NCBI RefSeq assembly: GCF_009689005.1
Contig: NZ_AP021879.1
Coordinates: 62,001-126,000 of the forward strand
Source: Desulfosarcina ovata subsp. ovata
GTDB taxonomy: Bacteria > Desulfobacterota > Desulfobacteria > Desulfobacterales > Desulfosarcinaceae
Direction: 5' to 3'
DNA: 64,000 nt
Positions 8,246 through 16,905 of the stretch are shown here, piece by piece (position 1 is the first letter of the stretch; every line of letters starts with the position of its first letter). Made by a program: the position numbers and the translations under genes. The notes under the pieces are model-generated. The model saw nothing but the letters and a program-made list of their open reading frames with translations, was not told where the DNA came from and made no database searches.

Positions 8246-9235
8246 ATGAATCCAAAAAAAAAGAGTGTTCTGGTTGTCGGCGGAGCAGGGTATATCGGTT
8301 CCCACATGGTGCGGCAATTGGTCGAGGCCAAGTGGAATGTGGTTATTCTGGACAACCTGTCCACAGGCAGCCGGCAGTTGGTTCATGGTGGCCAATTGGT
8401 TCAGGGACGGCTGGGAGATGTCGGTCTGCTGGACCAGCTTTTCAGCGACCATGACGTTGCCGCGGTCATGCATTTTGCGGCCTTCTCCCAGGTTGGCGAA
8501 TCGGTCGATCAGCCGCTTAAATACTATCGCAACAACCTGGCCGAGACAATCAACCTGCTGGATGCCATGGTGCGCCACAGGGTTTTGCGTTTCATCTTTT
8601 CCTCGACGGCGGCGGTTTATGGCGAACCGGAAGCGATCCCCATTACAGAAAATCACCCACGCCAGCCAACCAATCCATACGGAAACACCAAACTGGCGGT
8701 GGAGCGCATGCTGGCCGACTGCGACGCTGCCTTTGGGTTGAAATATGCGGCGTTGCGTTATTTTAACGCCGCGGGCGCGGACCCGTCGGGCGAGATTGGT
8801 GAAATGCACGATCCCGAGACCCATCTGATTCCCATTGTGCTGAAAGCCGCTTCAGGTCATATAAACAATATACAGGTATTTGGTACGGACTACCCTACCA
8901 CAGATGGTACCTGTATCCGGGATTATGTTCATGTCAACGATTTGGCCCAGGCTCATCTGCTGGCCCTGAACGCGTTGTTTGACGGTGGGGCGAGTGCGGT
9001 CTACAACCTGGGCAGCAGCAGCGGTTACTCCGTTAAAGAGGTGATCCGGATTGCCGAACGGGTCACCGGAAAAAAGATTCCGGTTGTCGAAGGACCCCGC
9101 CGCTTGGGAGATCCTGCCGTTCTGGTTGCCAGTTCAGAAAAAATTAAAAACAGGCTCGGTTGGGTGCCGGTTTATGACGATCTTGAAAAAATCATCCGGA
9201 CTGCCTGGAACTGGCATTTGAAACAGATATCTTGA
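8246..9235 (+). CDS. galE: UDP-glucose 4-epimerase
   Basis: This 329-residue extended SDR interconverts UDP-glucose and UDP-galactose. It shows the NAD-binding [14 protein letters not shown] at the N-terminus, NLSTGSRQL, MHFAAFSQVGESV, the catalytic SSTAAVYG with the YxxxK pair in NPYGNTKLAVE, the GalE-typical LRYFNAAGADPSGEIGE, and DGTCIRDYVHVNDLA. All key residues are present and the length is normal. It starts 69 bp after the Sat-ApsK stop on the same strand, so cotranscription is likely. It would supply galactose units for the surface glycans encoded further along. Confidence 0.93.
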   Translation: MNPKKKSVLVVGGAGYIGSHMVRQLVEAKWNVVILDNLSTGSRQLVHGGQLVQGRLGDVGLLDQLFSDHDVAAVMHFAAFSQVGESVDQPLKYYRNNLAETINLLDAMVRHRVLRFIFSSTAAVYGEPEAIPITENHPRQPTNPYGNTKLAVERMLADCDAAFGLKYAALRYFNAAGADPSGEIGEMHDPETHLIPIVLKAASGHINNIQVFGTDYPTTDGTCIRDYVHVNDLAQAHLLALNALFDGGASAVYNLGSSSGYSVKEVIRIAERVTGKKIPVVEGPRRLGDPAVLVASSEKIKNRLGWVPVYDDLEKIIRTAWNWHLKQIS

Positions 9236-9539
9236 GCATTTTCCATTTTTCTCCGACTTCATCCTGCAATGTGACCATATAATAAGATTTCCGCTTAAAA
9301 AGGGGCTTAAATACAATATATGGTTTTTAAATAAAATTGGCATACCATGGGTGGTATTTTTAAGAGGCTTAAAAAAGACGTCACAGGTGTCCTCTAATCC
9401 ACACTGACATTTTCTGTGGGGGAGAAAGATGGCCGAATTGGCAGGAAAATGGTAAGCAGTTAACTCGTACCCCTTCAGAAATGAGCCGTTTGCCCGATAT
9501 TCGCGTTATGTTTAAAAACAGAATAACAGGAGAGGTTGA
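9236..9539. other. Intergenic region ahead of the envelope operon
   Basis: There is no gene here. The one visible feature is a small perfect palindrome, ATACCA-TGGG-TGGTAT at 9342-9357, followed by Ts. It could be a weak terminator for galE or a protein site, but is too small to call. The operon promoter is not recognisable by eye. Confidence 0.4.
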
Positions 9540-11822
9540 ATGAAACGGTGTTGGACTAAAATTCCGGTAGTTTTCATAATTTTTGCGATCCTTTTTTCTG
9601 GGTGTTCATCGGATGAAGAGAAAAAAGCCGCCCATTTTGAGAAGGGGACAACCTATTTTGAAAAAGGCGAATACAAGAGCGCTGAACTGGAATTCCGCAA
9701 TGCCATTCAGATCGATCCGGAATATATCGATGCCTATGAACGCCTGGGGGAGACCTATCTGAAACTGGGTGACCCCAAGGGTGCCTTCAAAGAGTACAGC
9801 ATGGTGGCCAAACTGGATCCGGAGAATACCGATGCCGCGCTCAAGCTGGCCACCTTCTATATGCTGGGGAAGAAGCCTGATGAGGCCCGTGAAAAGGTGG
9901 AAGCGGTGCTTTCCAGGGAACCCAATAACATCGAAGCGCTGTTTTTGATGGCCGGGTTGCATGATCTGGATAAAAATTTGTATGAGGCGGCGGCCGTCTT
10001 CCGCAAAATCATTGACCTGGATGCCGATCAAGCTCGTGCATATATGGGCTTGGCCCGTGTTTATGCGCGCCAGGGAAAGCCTGACGACGCCGAAGCACAA
10101 CTGAGAAAAGCCATCCAATTGGATGTAAAAGCGATTAAACCCCGATTGGAACTGGTCCGTTTCTATGCCAGCCGCAAGGAATTTGACAGGGCCCGGTCCC
10201 AGATTGAAAAGACCATCGAATTAAATCCCGGGAATTCGGAACTGTACATCGTTTTGGGGAATTTTTTCTTTCAGATGAAAAAACCGTCTGATGCAGAACA
10301 TGCATATCTCAAGGCCATTGAAATCAGCCCGACAGATATTAAACCATACATGGTCGCCGCCGGATTTTATGATGCCTCGGACATGGTTGAAAAGACCCTG
10401 GCCATGTACGAGAAGGCCCTTGAGATTAAACCCGACGACGTTAATATTATGACCACCATGGCCGGTTTTTTTCTGAAACACAAGAAAATGGAAGATGCGC
10501 AGCATCACCTGGCCAAGGTTCTGGAGGAGCGGCCCAATTTTTTTCCTGCTCGGATGATGAAAGGCGAGATCGCCACCATGAAGAAGGACTTTACCGAGGC
10601 GATCGGTATTTTCGATCAGTTGGTCAAGGAGGAACCGCGATCCGCCCGAGCGCATTATCTGAAAGGGGTCGCCCTTTTGGGCAAAGGTGAACTACAAAGT
10701 GCCAAAACGTCCCTGGGAAAGGCCGCAGAGCTCAATCCAAAACAGGAAAAAGCCAATATATTGCTGGCCGATATTGCCATGCGCGAGCGGGCCTTTGACC
10801 AGGCCCAGAAGCTGAGTGAGGCAGTCCTATCCGACAATCCGAAAAACTTTCAAGCTCGCATGATCCTGGGCAACGCCCTGATGGCCCAGGGAAAAACCGG
10901 CCAAGCCGAAATTGCCTTCAAACTGTTGATTGCCGAGAATCCTGAAAGTCCGGCCGGTTACTTTCGTTTGGGCGTCTTGCAACGGGCGACAAAAGATTAT
11001 GACGGTGCACTGACGAGTTTCAATTCCGCGCTGGACCGAAACCCCATGCTGATGGATGTATTTACCAACCTGGTGCTGGTTTATGGGGCTAAAAAAGAGC
11101 TGAACACCGCCCTGGAACGATGCGATGCCCAGTTGAAAAAGGTTGGCGATTCCAAAGTTCACCAGGCCATTATTAATAATTTGAAAGGCGGCCTGTACAT
11201 GGCCCAGAAACGAACCGACGCTGCCAAGAAGGCATTTGAAGCGGCGATTCAACTCAATCCGGATTTTATGCCGCCCTATTATGCGCTGGCCCGGATCTAT
11301 CTGGCTGAGAAACAGCCCCAGAAGGCTATTGATCAATACGAATCGATTCTTCAAAAGAAGCCGGGCCAGGCCGGACCGCACATGCTCCTCGGGACCATCT
11401 ATGACATGCAGCGAAAGTACGACATGTCTGAAAAACATTATCGTGCTGCCCTTGATATCAATCCCCAGTTCGCGCCAGCGGCCAACAACTTGGCCTACCT
11501 GCTTTCAACCCGTGATGGAAACATCGACGAGGCCCTTAAATTCGCCCGGATCGCCAAGGAGAAGCTGCCCGATGATCCCAGTGTGATGGACACGTTGGGA
11601 TGGATCTATTACAAAAAAGCGCTTTACGGAAATGCCGTTCAGGAATTTTCAGACAGCCTGGAGAAATTATCGGATAACGCAACGGTCAATTTCCACCTTG
11701 GGGCGGCACTATTTAAAAAAGGTGAAAAAACAAAGGCCAAGGCTTATCTGGAAAAAGCGCTGAGGTTGGATGAAAAATTTGACAGCGCCGATGAGGCCAG
11801 ACAGATGTTGTCGGAGATATAA
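9540..11822 (+). CDS. TPR-repeat lipoprotein (PrsT-like)
   Basis: The precursor is 760 residues. It begins with a lipoprotein signal (MKRCWTKIPVVFIIFAILFS then GC, giving lipid-modified Cys22). The rest is nearly all tetratricopeptide repeats, about 20, with the regular pattern A..Y..L....A...Y..AL.L.P. Size and architecture match the TPR lipoprotein PrsT of PEP-CTERM/exosortase gene sets, which fits the PEP-CTERM gene 4 kb upstream; this assignment is by resemblance only. It probably acts in the periplasm or at the outer membrane as a scaffold for exopolysaccharide export or assembly. The ribosome site AGGAGAGG is strong. It is the first gene of a four-gene unit (gap to the next gene 18 bp). 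Confidence 0.8.
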   Translation: MKRCWTKIPVVFIIFAILFSGCSSDEEKKAAHFEKGTTYFEKGEYKSAELEFRNAIQIDPEYIDAYERLGETYLKLGDPKGAFKEYSMVAKLDPENTDAALKLATFYMLGKKPDEAREKVEAVLSREPNNIEALFLMAGLHDLDKNLYEAAAVFRKIIDLDADQARAYMGLARVYARQGKPDDAEAQLRKAIQLDVKAIKPRLELVRFYASRKEFDRARSQIEKTIELNPGNSELYIVLGNFFFQMKKPSDAEHAYLKAIEISPTDIKPYMVAAGFYDASDMVEKTLAMYEKALEIKPDDVNIMTTMAGFFLKHKKMEDAQHHLAKVLEERPNFFPARMMKGEIATMKKDFTEAIGIFDQLVKEEPRSARAHYLKGVALLGKGELQSAKTSLGKAAELNPKQEKANILLADIAMRERAFDQAQKLSEAVLSDNPKNFQARMILGNALMAQGKTGQAEIAFKLLIAENPESPAGYFRLGVLQRATKDYDGALTSFNSALDRNPMLMDVFTNLVLVYGAKKELNTALERCDAQLKKVGDSKVHQAIINNLKGGLYMAQKRTDAAKKAFEAAIQLNPDFMPPYYALARIYLAEKQPQKAIDQYESILQKKPGQAGPHMLLGTIYDMQRKYDMSEKHYRAALDINPQFAPAANNLAYLLSTRDGNIDEALKFARIAKEKLPDDPSVMDTLGWIYYKKALYGNAVQEFSDSLEKLSDNATVNFHLGAALFKKGEKTKAKAYLEKALRLDEKFDSADEARQMLSEI

Positions 11823-11840
11823 CTTGCCAGGGATCTGTCG

Positions 11841-12989
11841 ATGCGCTATTTCCCATTTAAAACGCTGATCCTTTGTGTGCTGCTGCCGCCACTGGTATAC
11901 GTTTTTTCACTGCAGTTTATCGAAAATACCCTTCAGGCACGCTATGATCGTAAACTTTCGGCAACCTATACCGGCGACACCCGTGACCTGTTCGATGGCA
12001 GCATCCGCCTGCAGGACGCCATCCGGAAAAATATTGATGCATTCATTTCCAATCGAAAACTGGTCGATTGGGGGGTGCACGTTGCCATTACCGTCAAGAC
12101 CAATGACGGGGTCTATCTTTATCCCGATGCCTACAATGACCAGCGGTCGGAAATCGGTGTCGGTGACAGTGTTGCCATTGCCCGGGAAAACTTCAAAATA
12201 CTGAGTGAGGGGTTAATCAAGACGATCGACGTCAAGATTGATCACAATACCCCCATCGCCAACGCAATTTTGCTGTTCTGCGTGCTCGTCGCGCTTCTCG
12301 TGCTTTTTATTTTTTACCAGCATGGGCTGAAATTGGCCACCGCCGAAGAACAGGCCAGAAAAGCGGCTCTCGATGATCTGGAAAAGGACCGGCAAAACGG
12401 TCTTGATCGATTGAAACAGCTCGAAACCCAGCGTTACCGTCTTTCAGAAAAAATCGAAACGATGAGGAAAACGCTGGATGATGAACGCCGCAAGGCGTCG
12501 GCGACCGAAGACGAAATGATGGACGAACTGCTGGGCCTTGAGGAAAAAATTGCTGAACACCAGGCCCTGAAAAATGAACAGCTTGGAGAAATCGAGCACT
12601 TAAAGGTAAAACTCGAACAGTTTGAAAAAGAGAAGGACGCGCAAAACCGTCAATCCCTGAAAGGCATTGCCGCAGTTAAAAAACGCTTTGGTGCTCTGTA
12701 TAAAAATATCGATGTTCATGATCGGGCCGTCGCCGGATTCATGGATCTTACCGAAGAGATGAAAATCAAGGTCGAAGAGGTGGTCTATCAACTAAATGAC
12801 GATCCCAAGCAGGTGACCATCAAACGCAAGGTGTTTGGGAAAAAAAATCGAGAAACGGTCTTCGAAGTCATTTTCGCTTACAAAGGCCGGCTTTATTTCA
12901 GAAATATTTCCAACCATCGGGTTGAGGTATTGGTAATCGGAACCAAATTGACCCAAAACAAGGACCTTGCTTTTCTCGACAAATTATAA
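11841..12989 (+). CDS. Two-TM membrane protein with long coiled coil, unknown
   Basis: The 382 residues divide into a TM segment (about 6-27), a periplasmic domain of about 100 residues (28-130), a second TM segment (about 134-154), a cytoplasmic coiled coil (about 160-275, heptad-rich, Glu/Lys/Leu/Gln), and a compact C-terminal domain (about 280-382). The topology resembles a sensor or scaffold, but there is no HAMP, kinase, GGDEF or methyl-accepting signature. I do not recognise the family. It sits between the TPR lipoprotein and the ATPase-OmpA protein with gaps of 18 and 48 bp, so it probably forms part of the same envelope complex, passing a periplasmic state to the cytoplasm. Confidence 0.7.
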   Translation: MRYFPFKTLILCVLLPPLVYVFSLQFIENTLQARYDRKLSATYTGDTRDLFDGSIRLQDAIRKNIDAFISNRKLVDWGVHVAITVKTNDGVYLYPDAYNDQRSEIGVGDSVAIARENFKILSEGLIKTIDVKIDHNTPIANAILLFCVLVALLVLFIFYQHGLKLATAEEQARKAALDDLEKDRQNGLDRLKQLETQRYRLSEKIETMRKTLDDERRKASATEDEMMDELLGLEEKIAEHQALKNEQLGEIEHLKVKLEQFEKEKDAQNRQSLKGIAAVKKRFGALYKNIDVHDRAVAGFMDLTEEMKIKVEEVVYQLNDDPKQVTIKRKVFGKKNRETVFEVIFAYKGRLYFRNISNHRVEVLVIGTKLTQNKDLAFLDKL

Positions 12990-13037
12990 ACCGGACATGG
13001 TGTTAGTGGTAACGTCCGCACATTCGAGACGCTCAAA

Positions 13038-14678
13038 ATGTATCTGGATTTTTATAAATTACAGTTAAAACCATTTCAAATCAGCACCGACCCCAAATTC
13101 CTGTGGCTTGGTGAAAAGCACAAGGAAGCCCTGGCTGTTTTGAAATACGGCATACTCGATAACAAGGGCTTTCTTTTGCTTACTGGTGACGTGGGAACCG
13201 GCAAGACAACACTGCTCAATGCACTCATTGGCAGCCTGGGAGAAGATGTGCTCGTGGCCATGGTCACCGATCCCGGGTTGGCCAAGATGGATTTTTTTAA
13301 TTTTGTCGCCGACTCTTTTGAAATGGACAAAAGTTTCAAGAGCAAAGGCGAATTTCTCATCTATTTGAAAAATTTTCTGCTTGGCCTTTACCAGCAGAAC
13401 AGGCAGGCTCTGCTGATCATTGACGAAGCCCAGCATCTCAACCAGAAGATGCTGGAAGAGGTGCGCCTGCTTTCCAACATCGAGAAACACAATACCAAAC
13501 TGATCAATATCTTTTTTGTGGGCCAAAGCGAGTTCAACGAAATTATTCTCAGGCCCCGTAACCGGGCCATCCGCCAGCGTATTACGATTAATTACAACAT
13601 TACACCGCTTTCCGAAGCGGAAACCGGCGACTACATCCGTTTCCGGTTGGAAATTGCCGGAACGGATAAACCGATTTTTACGCCCCGGGCGATCAAAGCG
13701 GTATTTACATTTTCCAACGGATACCCGAGGCTGATCAACATTGTTTGTGACCAGGCGCTGTTGACCGGATACGTTAAAGAAAAAACGAAAATAGATGAGA
13801 AAATTATCACCGAGTGTGCCGAAGAGCTGAAAATATCCCATGGGTTTCCCATTCATAAGAGCAGAGCCACGCCAGAGGCGGTGGTGGAACAACCGGTAGT
13901 CGAATCCTTGGTGAATGAAAATAGTGACGCTGCGACGGTTACCGGCCATCGTGACGCCAACCGACCATTGGGGCACCCCATGATGATTGTGCTCATCGCT
14001 CTCATGGTTTTGTGGATTGGGTTGATTTCGGTCTATTTTTTCACCCGTGAAAGCGGGCCTCCATCCGCGCTGAGAGTCGGCACGGACGAACCATCGGCGA
14101 TCGCGACGGCAGACCGTTCAACAGAGTCCAATACGTCTCAAGGCAAATCCTCACGCGCCACCCCCACGGGTGAGGACAGTGGCATTGTATCCGTGGCGCA
14201 GACCGGCCAACCCCCGGGCTCATCCGAAATCGAATCCGCCGGGTCCGAACAGGCCAAGACGGAACCTGATAAGACAACAGCGATAAACGACGCACCACAA
14301 TCCACAGGAACTGAAAAAAAAGAAGCTTTGATAACCCTGGAAATGATCAATGAGACCTACGGGGTTGCCCCGGAAGTATATTTCGGCTTCAATTCCAATA
14401 GCTTGGATGATCAGTCCTATGGCATTTTGCACATGGTGGCGAAATACTGTGTCCAAAATCCTGGTGCAAAGCTTATCTTAAAAGGGTATTCAGACAGCTC
14501 CGGCGTACGTTCATATAATATTAAACTCTCTGAATTCAGAGCGAATATGGTAAAAACCTATTTGGTCGGGCGAGGCGTTGCCCCACTGGCCGTCAAAACG
14601 CTTGCCATGGGACCGGAAGCGCAGGGATCGGAAACCGCGCAACGAAAAGTGGTGATCGAGATTGTTGCACCGGAATAA
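13038..14678 (+). CDS. ExeA/XrtA-type AAA ATPase fused to TM and OmpA-like domain
   Basis: This 546-residue protein has a cytoplasmic ExeA/GspA-type ATPase at the N-terminus (about 1-270): the opening MYLDFYKLQLKPFQISTDPK is typical, with Walker A TGDVGTGKTTLL and Walker B LLIIDEAQHL. A Ser/Thr/Glu-rich linker surrounds one TM segment (about 314-335). The C-terminus (about 440-546) is an OmpA-like peptidoglycan-binding domain (YFGFNSNSLDD, LKGYSDSSGVRSYNIKLSEF). The related exosortase-linked ATPases and ExeA couple ATP hydrolysis to cell-wall remodelling; in ExeA the wall-binding module is of another type. It likely anchors the envelope machine to the wall. Gap to the next gene is 54 bp. Confidence 0.82.
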   Translation: MYLDFYKLQLKPFQISTDPKFLWLGEKHKEALAVLKYGILDNKGFLLLTGDVGTGKTTLLNALIGSLGEDVLVAMVTDPGLAKMDFFNFVADSFEMDKSFKSKGEFLIYLKNFLLGLYQQNRQALLIIDEAQHLNQKMLEEVRLLSNIEKHNTKLINIFFVGQSEFNEIILRPRNRAIRQRITINYNITPLSEAETGDYIRFRLEIAGTDKPIFTPRAIKAVFTFSNGYPRLINIVCDQALLTGYVKEKTKIDEKIITECAEELKISHGFPIHKSRATPEAVVEQPVVESLVNENSDAATVTGHRDANRPLGHPMMIVLIALMVLWIGLISVYFFTRESGPPSALRVGTDEPSAIATADRSTESNTSQGKSSRATPTGEDSGIVSVAQTGQPPGSSEIESAGSEQAKTEPDKTTAINDAPQSTGTEKKEALITLEMINETYGVAPEVYFGFNSNSLDDQSYGILHMVAKYCVQNPGAKLILKGYSDSSGVRSYNIKLSEFRANMVKTYLVGRGVAPLAVKTLAMGPEAQGSETAQRKVVIEIVAPE

Positions 14679-14732
14679 TTAACGAGAATCGGATTCGATC
14701 TTTTGTCCAATCTTTCTGACAAGGCTTGACCC

Positions 14733-15158
14733 ATGGGTGAATCATCATATTCGGAAGAAGCCGGCCAACTGACTGAAAAGTTGATTCAGGCGGTTTCGAA
14801 ATTAAGTCTCCAGAGAAAAAAAATGCTGGCTGAACTGCTCCGGGAATGGGAGCGATTGGATTACCGTGAGGATTCCAGAATCCCCTGTTTTTTTCCGGTG
14901 GACTATTCGGCCAATGATCGCGTGTATCAGGATTTCATTAATAACTTAAGCAATGGTGGCGTTTTTATTGAAACGGCAGCCGAATTGACCATCGGGCAGA
15001 CGCTTTCGATGATTTTCAATGTGCCGTCACTTCAGAAAACCTTTAAGATCTCCGGGCGCATCGTCAGATCCGAGGCAGATGGTGTGGGTGTAAAGTTTAA
15101 CAAAAAATTAACACCTTATCAAAAAGAGCTGATCCATAGTGCCGTCAGTCGCAAGTAG
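14733..15158 (+). CDS. PilZ-domain c-di-GMP-binding protein
   Basis: The 141 residues comprise an N-terminal helical segment (about 8-45) followed by a PilZ domain. Both halves of the c-di-GMP signature are intact: RxxxR in YREDSRIP and NxSxxG in NNLSNGGVFIE. It is cytoplasmic. As the last gene of the TPR/coiled-coil/ATPase unit it offers a way for c-di-GMP to control that envelope system, which is an inference from position. A hairpin terminator follows directly. Confidence 0.88.
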   Translation: MGESSYSEEAGQLTEKLIQAVSKLSLQRKKMLAELLREWERLDYREDSRIPCFFPVDYSANDRVYQDFINNLSNGGVFIETAAELTIGQTLSMIFNVPSLQKTFKISGRIVRSEADGVGVKFNKKLTPYQKELIHSAVSRK

Positions 15159-15177
15159 TTTGTTCATCCCCGATCCT

Positions 15178-15208
15178 AAGGCATCACGCTATGGGTGAGG
15201 CCTTTTTT
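15178..15208 (+). terminator. Rho-independent terminator of the envelope operon
   Basis: AAGGCATCAC (15178-15187) pairs with GTGAGGCCTT (15195-15204) with one mismatch and is followed by TTTT. It sits 20 bp after the PilZ stop codon and also before the convergent hydrolase gene. Confidence 0.75.
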
Positions 15209-15222
15209 ATTGCAGGGGGCAT

Positions 15223-15939
15223 TCACGAGGTTGCGACGCAATCCTTGAACCATTGCACGGCTTCTTGAACATAGTGGCGTTGGTGGGCTGGGTCGGTAAT
15301 CCGGTGATCTCCGCCTTCCAATATCAGTAATTTTTTCGGCTTTTGGGCGACTCGGTAAATGTTGTGGGCGTTTTGAACGTCGACGGTTTCATCATCGCTG
15401 CCATGGACGATAAGAATGTTGTGAACGGACGCGATTTTTGAGGAAATGTCAAACCGGAGCCGATTTTGACGAACTTCATTTTTCAGCGATTGTGGAGAGT
15501 CAGACGGCAATTGGATGGACCGGCTCTGCATTGGTGCGGCAAGAGTGACAATTGAAAACGGGGAGATCCGCTCTGCGGCAGCAAGGCATACCGTTCCGCC
15601 CAGGCTGCTGCCAAACAGACCGACAGGTAGACTGCCCAGTGTTTTTCCCATCACCTCGACAGCGGCCATGAGATCGGCCATGCGACCCTCAAGGGTCGTA
15701 TCCGTTTCAAAATTGCCGTCGCTGTCTCCGCATCCCCTGTGGTCAAATCGGAAGTAGGCCATGCCCAAGGCTGTGCAGCGGCCGGCCAGATCGATCTGTT
15801 TGGGTGAGTTTTTATCGGCCATCAGGCCGTGGCAGCCAATGATGACCACCGATGGCGGCTGGTTTGGGAAATGGAGTGTCCCGGATAAAGCCAACCCATC
15901 AGCCGCAAATTCAACTTGATTCACTGTATTTGTTGGCAT
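15223..15939 (-). CDS. Alpha/beta hydrolase (serine esterase/acyl hydrolase type)
   Basis: This 238-residue protein has the alpha/beta-hydrolase order: oxyanion region IIGCHGLMADK, FDHRGCGDSDG, nucleophile elbow GLFGSSLGG, acid in HGSDDETVD, and histidine in GGDHRITDPAH. No signal peptide is seen, so it is cytoplasmic. The family covers esterases, peptidases and lipases, and the substrate cannot be read from sequence. It is a single gene, convergent with the PilZ operon and directly downstream of the tRNA-Sec gene on the same strand. Confidence 0.85.
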   Translation of the reverse strand: MPTNTVNQVEFAADGLALSGTLHFPNQPPSVVIIGCHGLMADKNSPKQIDLAGRCTALGMAYFRFDHRGCGDSDGNFETDTTLEGRMADLMAAVEVMGKTLGSLPVGLFGSSLGGTVCLAAAERISPFSIVTLAAPMQSRSIQLPSDSPQSLKNEVRQNRLRFDISSKIASVHNILIVHGSDDETVDVQNAHNIYRVAQKPKKLLILEGGDHRITDPAHQRHYVQEAVQWFKDCVATS

Positions 15940-16044
15940 GTTCTCATTCTAAGTAAAATCATATGCTTGAATTCTGGTTACCACTGGAGTATAGGAGAGT
16001 TCGTTTTTGCGAGACCGCATTTTTGCGGTTAGGGGGTAAAAAAA

Positions 16045-16142
16045 TGGCGGAAGTGCATGGGAATCGAACCCACCCGGGACGGTATTAGCGCCCCACACCG
16101 GATTTGAAGTCCGGGAGCCTCACCAGTAAGCTGCGCACTTCC
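16045..16142 (-). tRNA. selC: tRNA-Sec (anticodon TCA)
   Basis: The minus strand folds as a long tRNA of 98 nt including an encoded CCA. It has the 8 bp acceptor stem GGAAGTGC/GCACTTCC, anticodon loop CTTCAAA (anticodon TCA, reading UGA), a long variable arm and the T loop GTTCGATTC. The 8 bp acceptor and long arm are the marks of bacterial selenocysteine tRNA. Its presence means this organism inserts selenocysteine at UGA, but no selA, selB or selD gene is in the window. Confidence 0.95.
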
Positions 16143-16157
16143 GTGTAATTCGGCTCT

Positions 16158-16186
16158 TTTATGAAGCGAATGGGCTATTTTGTCAA
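16158..16186 (-). promoter_or_regulatory. Sigma-70 promoter of selC
   Basis: On the minus strand there is a perfect -35 TTGACA (16186-16181), a 17-base spacer, and a -10-like CATAAA (16163-16158). Transcription would start about 10 bases before the tRNA. Confidence 0.6.
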
Positions 16187-16268
16187 TATTTTTATGCAGA
16201 TCAAGTGAATCCAAGAATATCCTTAACCTGTTGCGGATATTTGACAAATCGTTTTATTGGATCAATCA

Positions 16269-16733
16269 ATGAAAAGCTTCAAAGATAAAGCGATTTTGTT
16301 TATGGCCACTGGCGGATGGGTCGGCTACGCGCCTGTCGCACCGGGTACATTTGGATCCATCGCTGCTTTACCCTTGTGTCTGCTGCTAGCATCTGTGGAT
16401 ATTGGTGTGGCGGTTGCACTCGTTATCGGCCTGATTGTGCTCAGTGTATGGACCGCCCATATGGCGGCTATGCGTATGGGCCAAAGCGACCCGAAACAGG
16501 TGGTCATCGATGAAATCTGTGGCATGGCCGTGGCGTTGCTGGGGCACCCCTTTTCACCGCTTTGCGTTTTGGCGGGTTTTGCATTGTTTCGGGGGTTTGA
16601 TATATTAAAACCTTTTCCCATCCGGTGGGTGGATCGGAACGTCCCCGGGGGATGGGGAATTGTACTCGATGATCTCATTGCCGGGGTGTGCGCCAACGCC
16701 TTGCTTCATATGGGAATTTTTCTTTTGAATTGA
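16269..16733 (+). CDS. pgpA: Phosphatidylglycerophosphatase A
   Basis: This membrane protein of about 154 residues removes the phosphate from phosphatidylglycerol phosphate in phospholipid synthesis. The family motifs are all present: GYAPVAPGTFGS, DPKQVVIDEICG, the R..D..KP..... motif in RGFDILKPFPI, and GGWGIVLDDLIAG. Three to four hydrophobic segments fit the family. The frame is open from a TTG at 16257, but the ATG at 16269 (MKSFKDK) is the more natural start. It is divergent from selC. A gap of about 170 bp separates it from lepB. Confidence 0.9.
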   Translation: MKSFKDKAILFMATGGWVGYAPVAPGTFGSIAALPLCLLLASVDIGVAVALVIGLIVLSVWTAHMAAMRMGQSDPKQVVIDEICGMAVALLGHPFSPLCVLAGFALFRGFDILKPFPIRWVDRNVPGGWGIVLDDLIAGVCANALLHMGIFLLN

Positions 16734-16905
16734 TTGCCCAAAAAAGGGGGCATATCAATCATCGTTTATGCGTGATTATCCATGAAAGGCAGTAATTGTA
16801 ATTTTGGCCTGTTTTTATCAATATATTGTGGTTAATTAATTAGTATTAATCTATATATTGTATAGATACACTCCAAAATTATAATTGCTGCATGAAAGGT
16901 CGGCC

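Noticed and set aside
9342..9357. Small perfect palindrome ATACCA-TGGG-TGGTAT as an operator
   Set aside because: Only 6 bp arms, no second copy and no known regulator beside it; kept as a note in the intergenic entry.
13065..13976. 303-codon minus-strand frame
   Set aside because: It lies opposite the Walker motifs of the ExeA-like ATPase and has no recognisable features.
5222..15158. Full exosortase/PEP-CTERM biosynthesis locus
   Set aside because: A PEP-CTERM protein, a PrsT-like lipoprotein and an XrtA-type ATPase are present, but no exosortase or other core Eps/Prs gene is in the window, so a complete system cannot be claimed.
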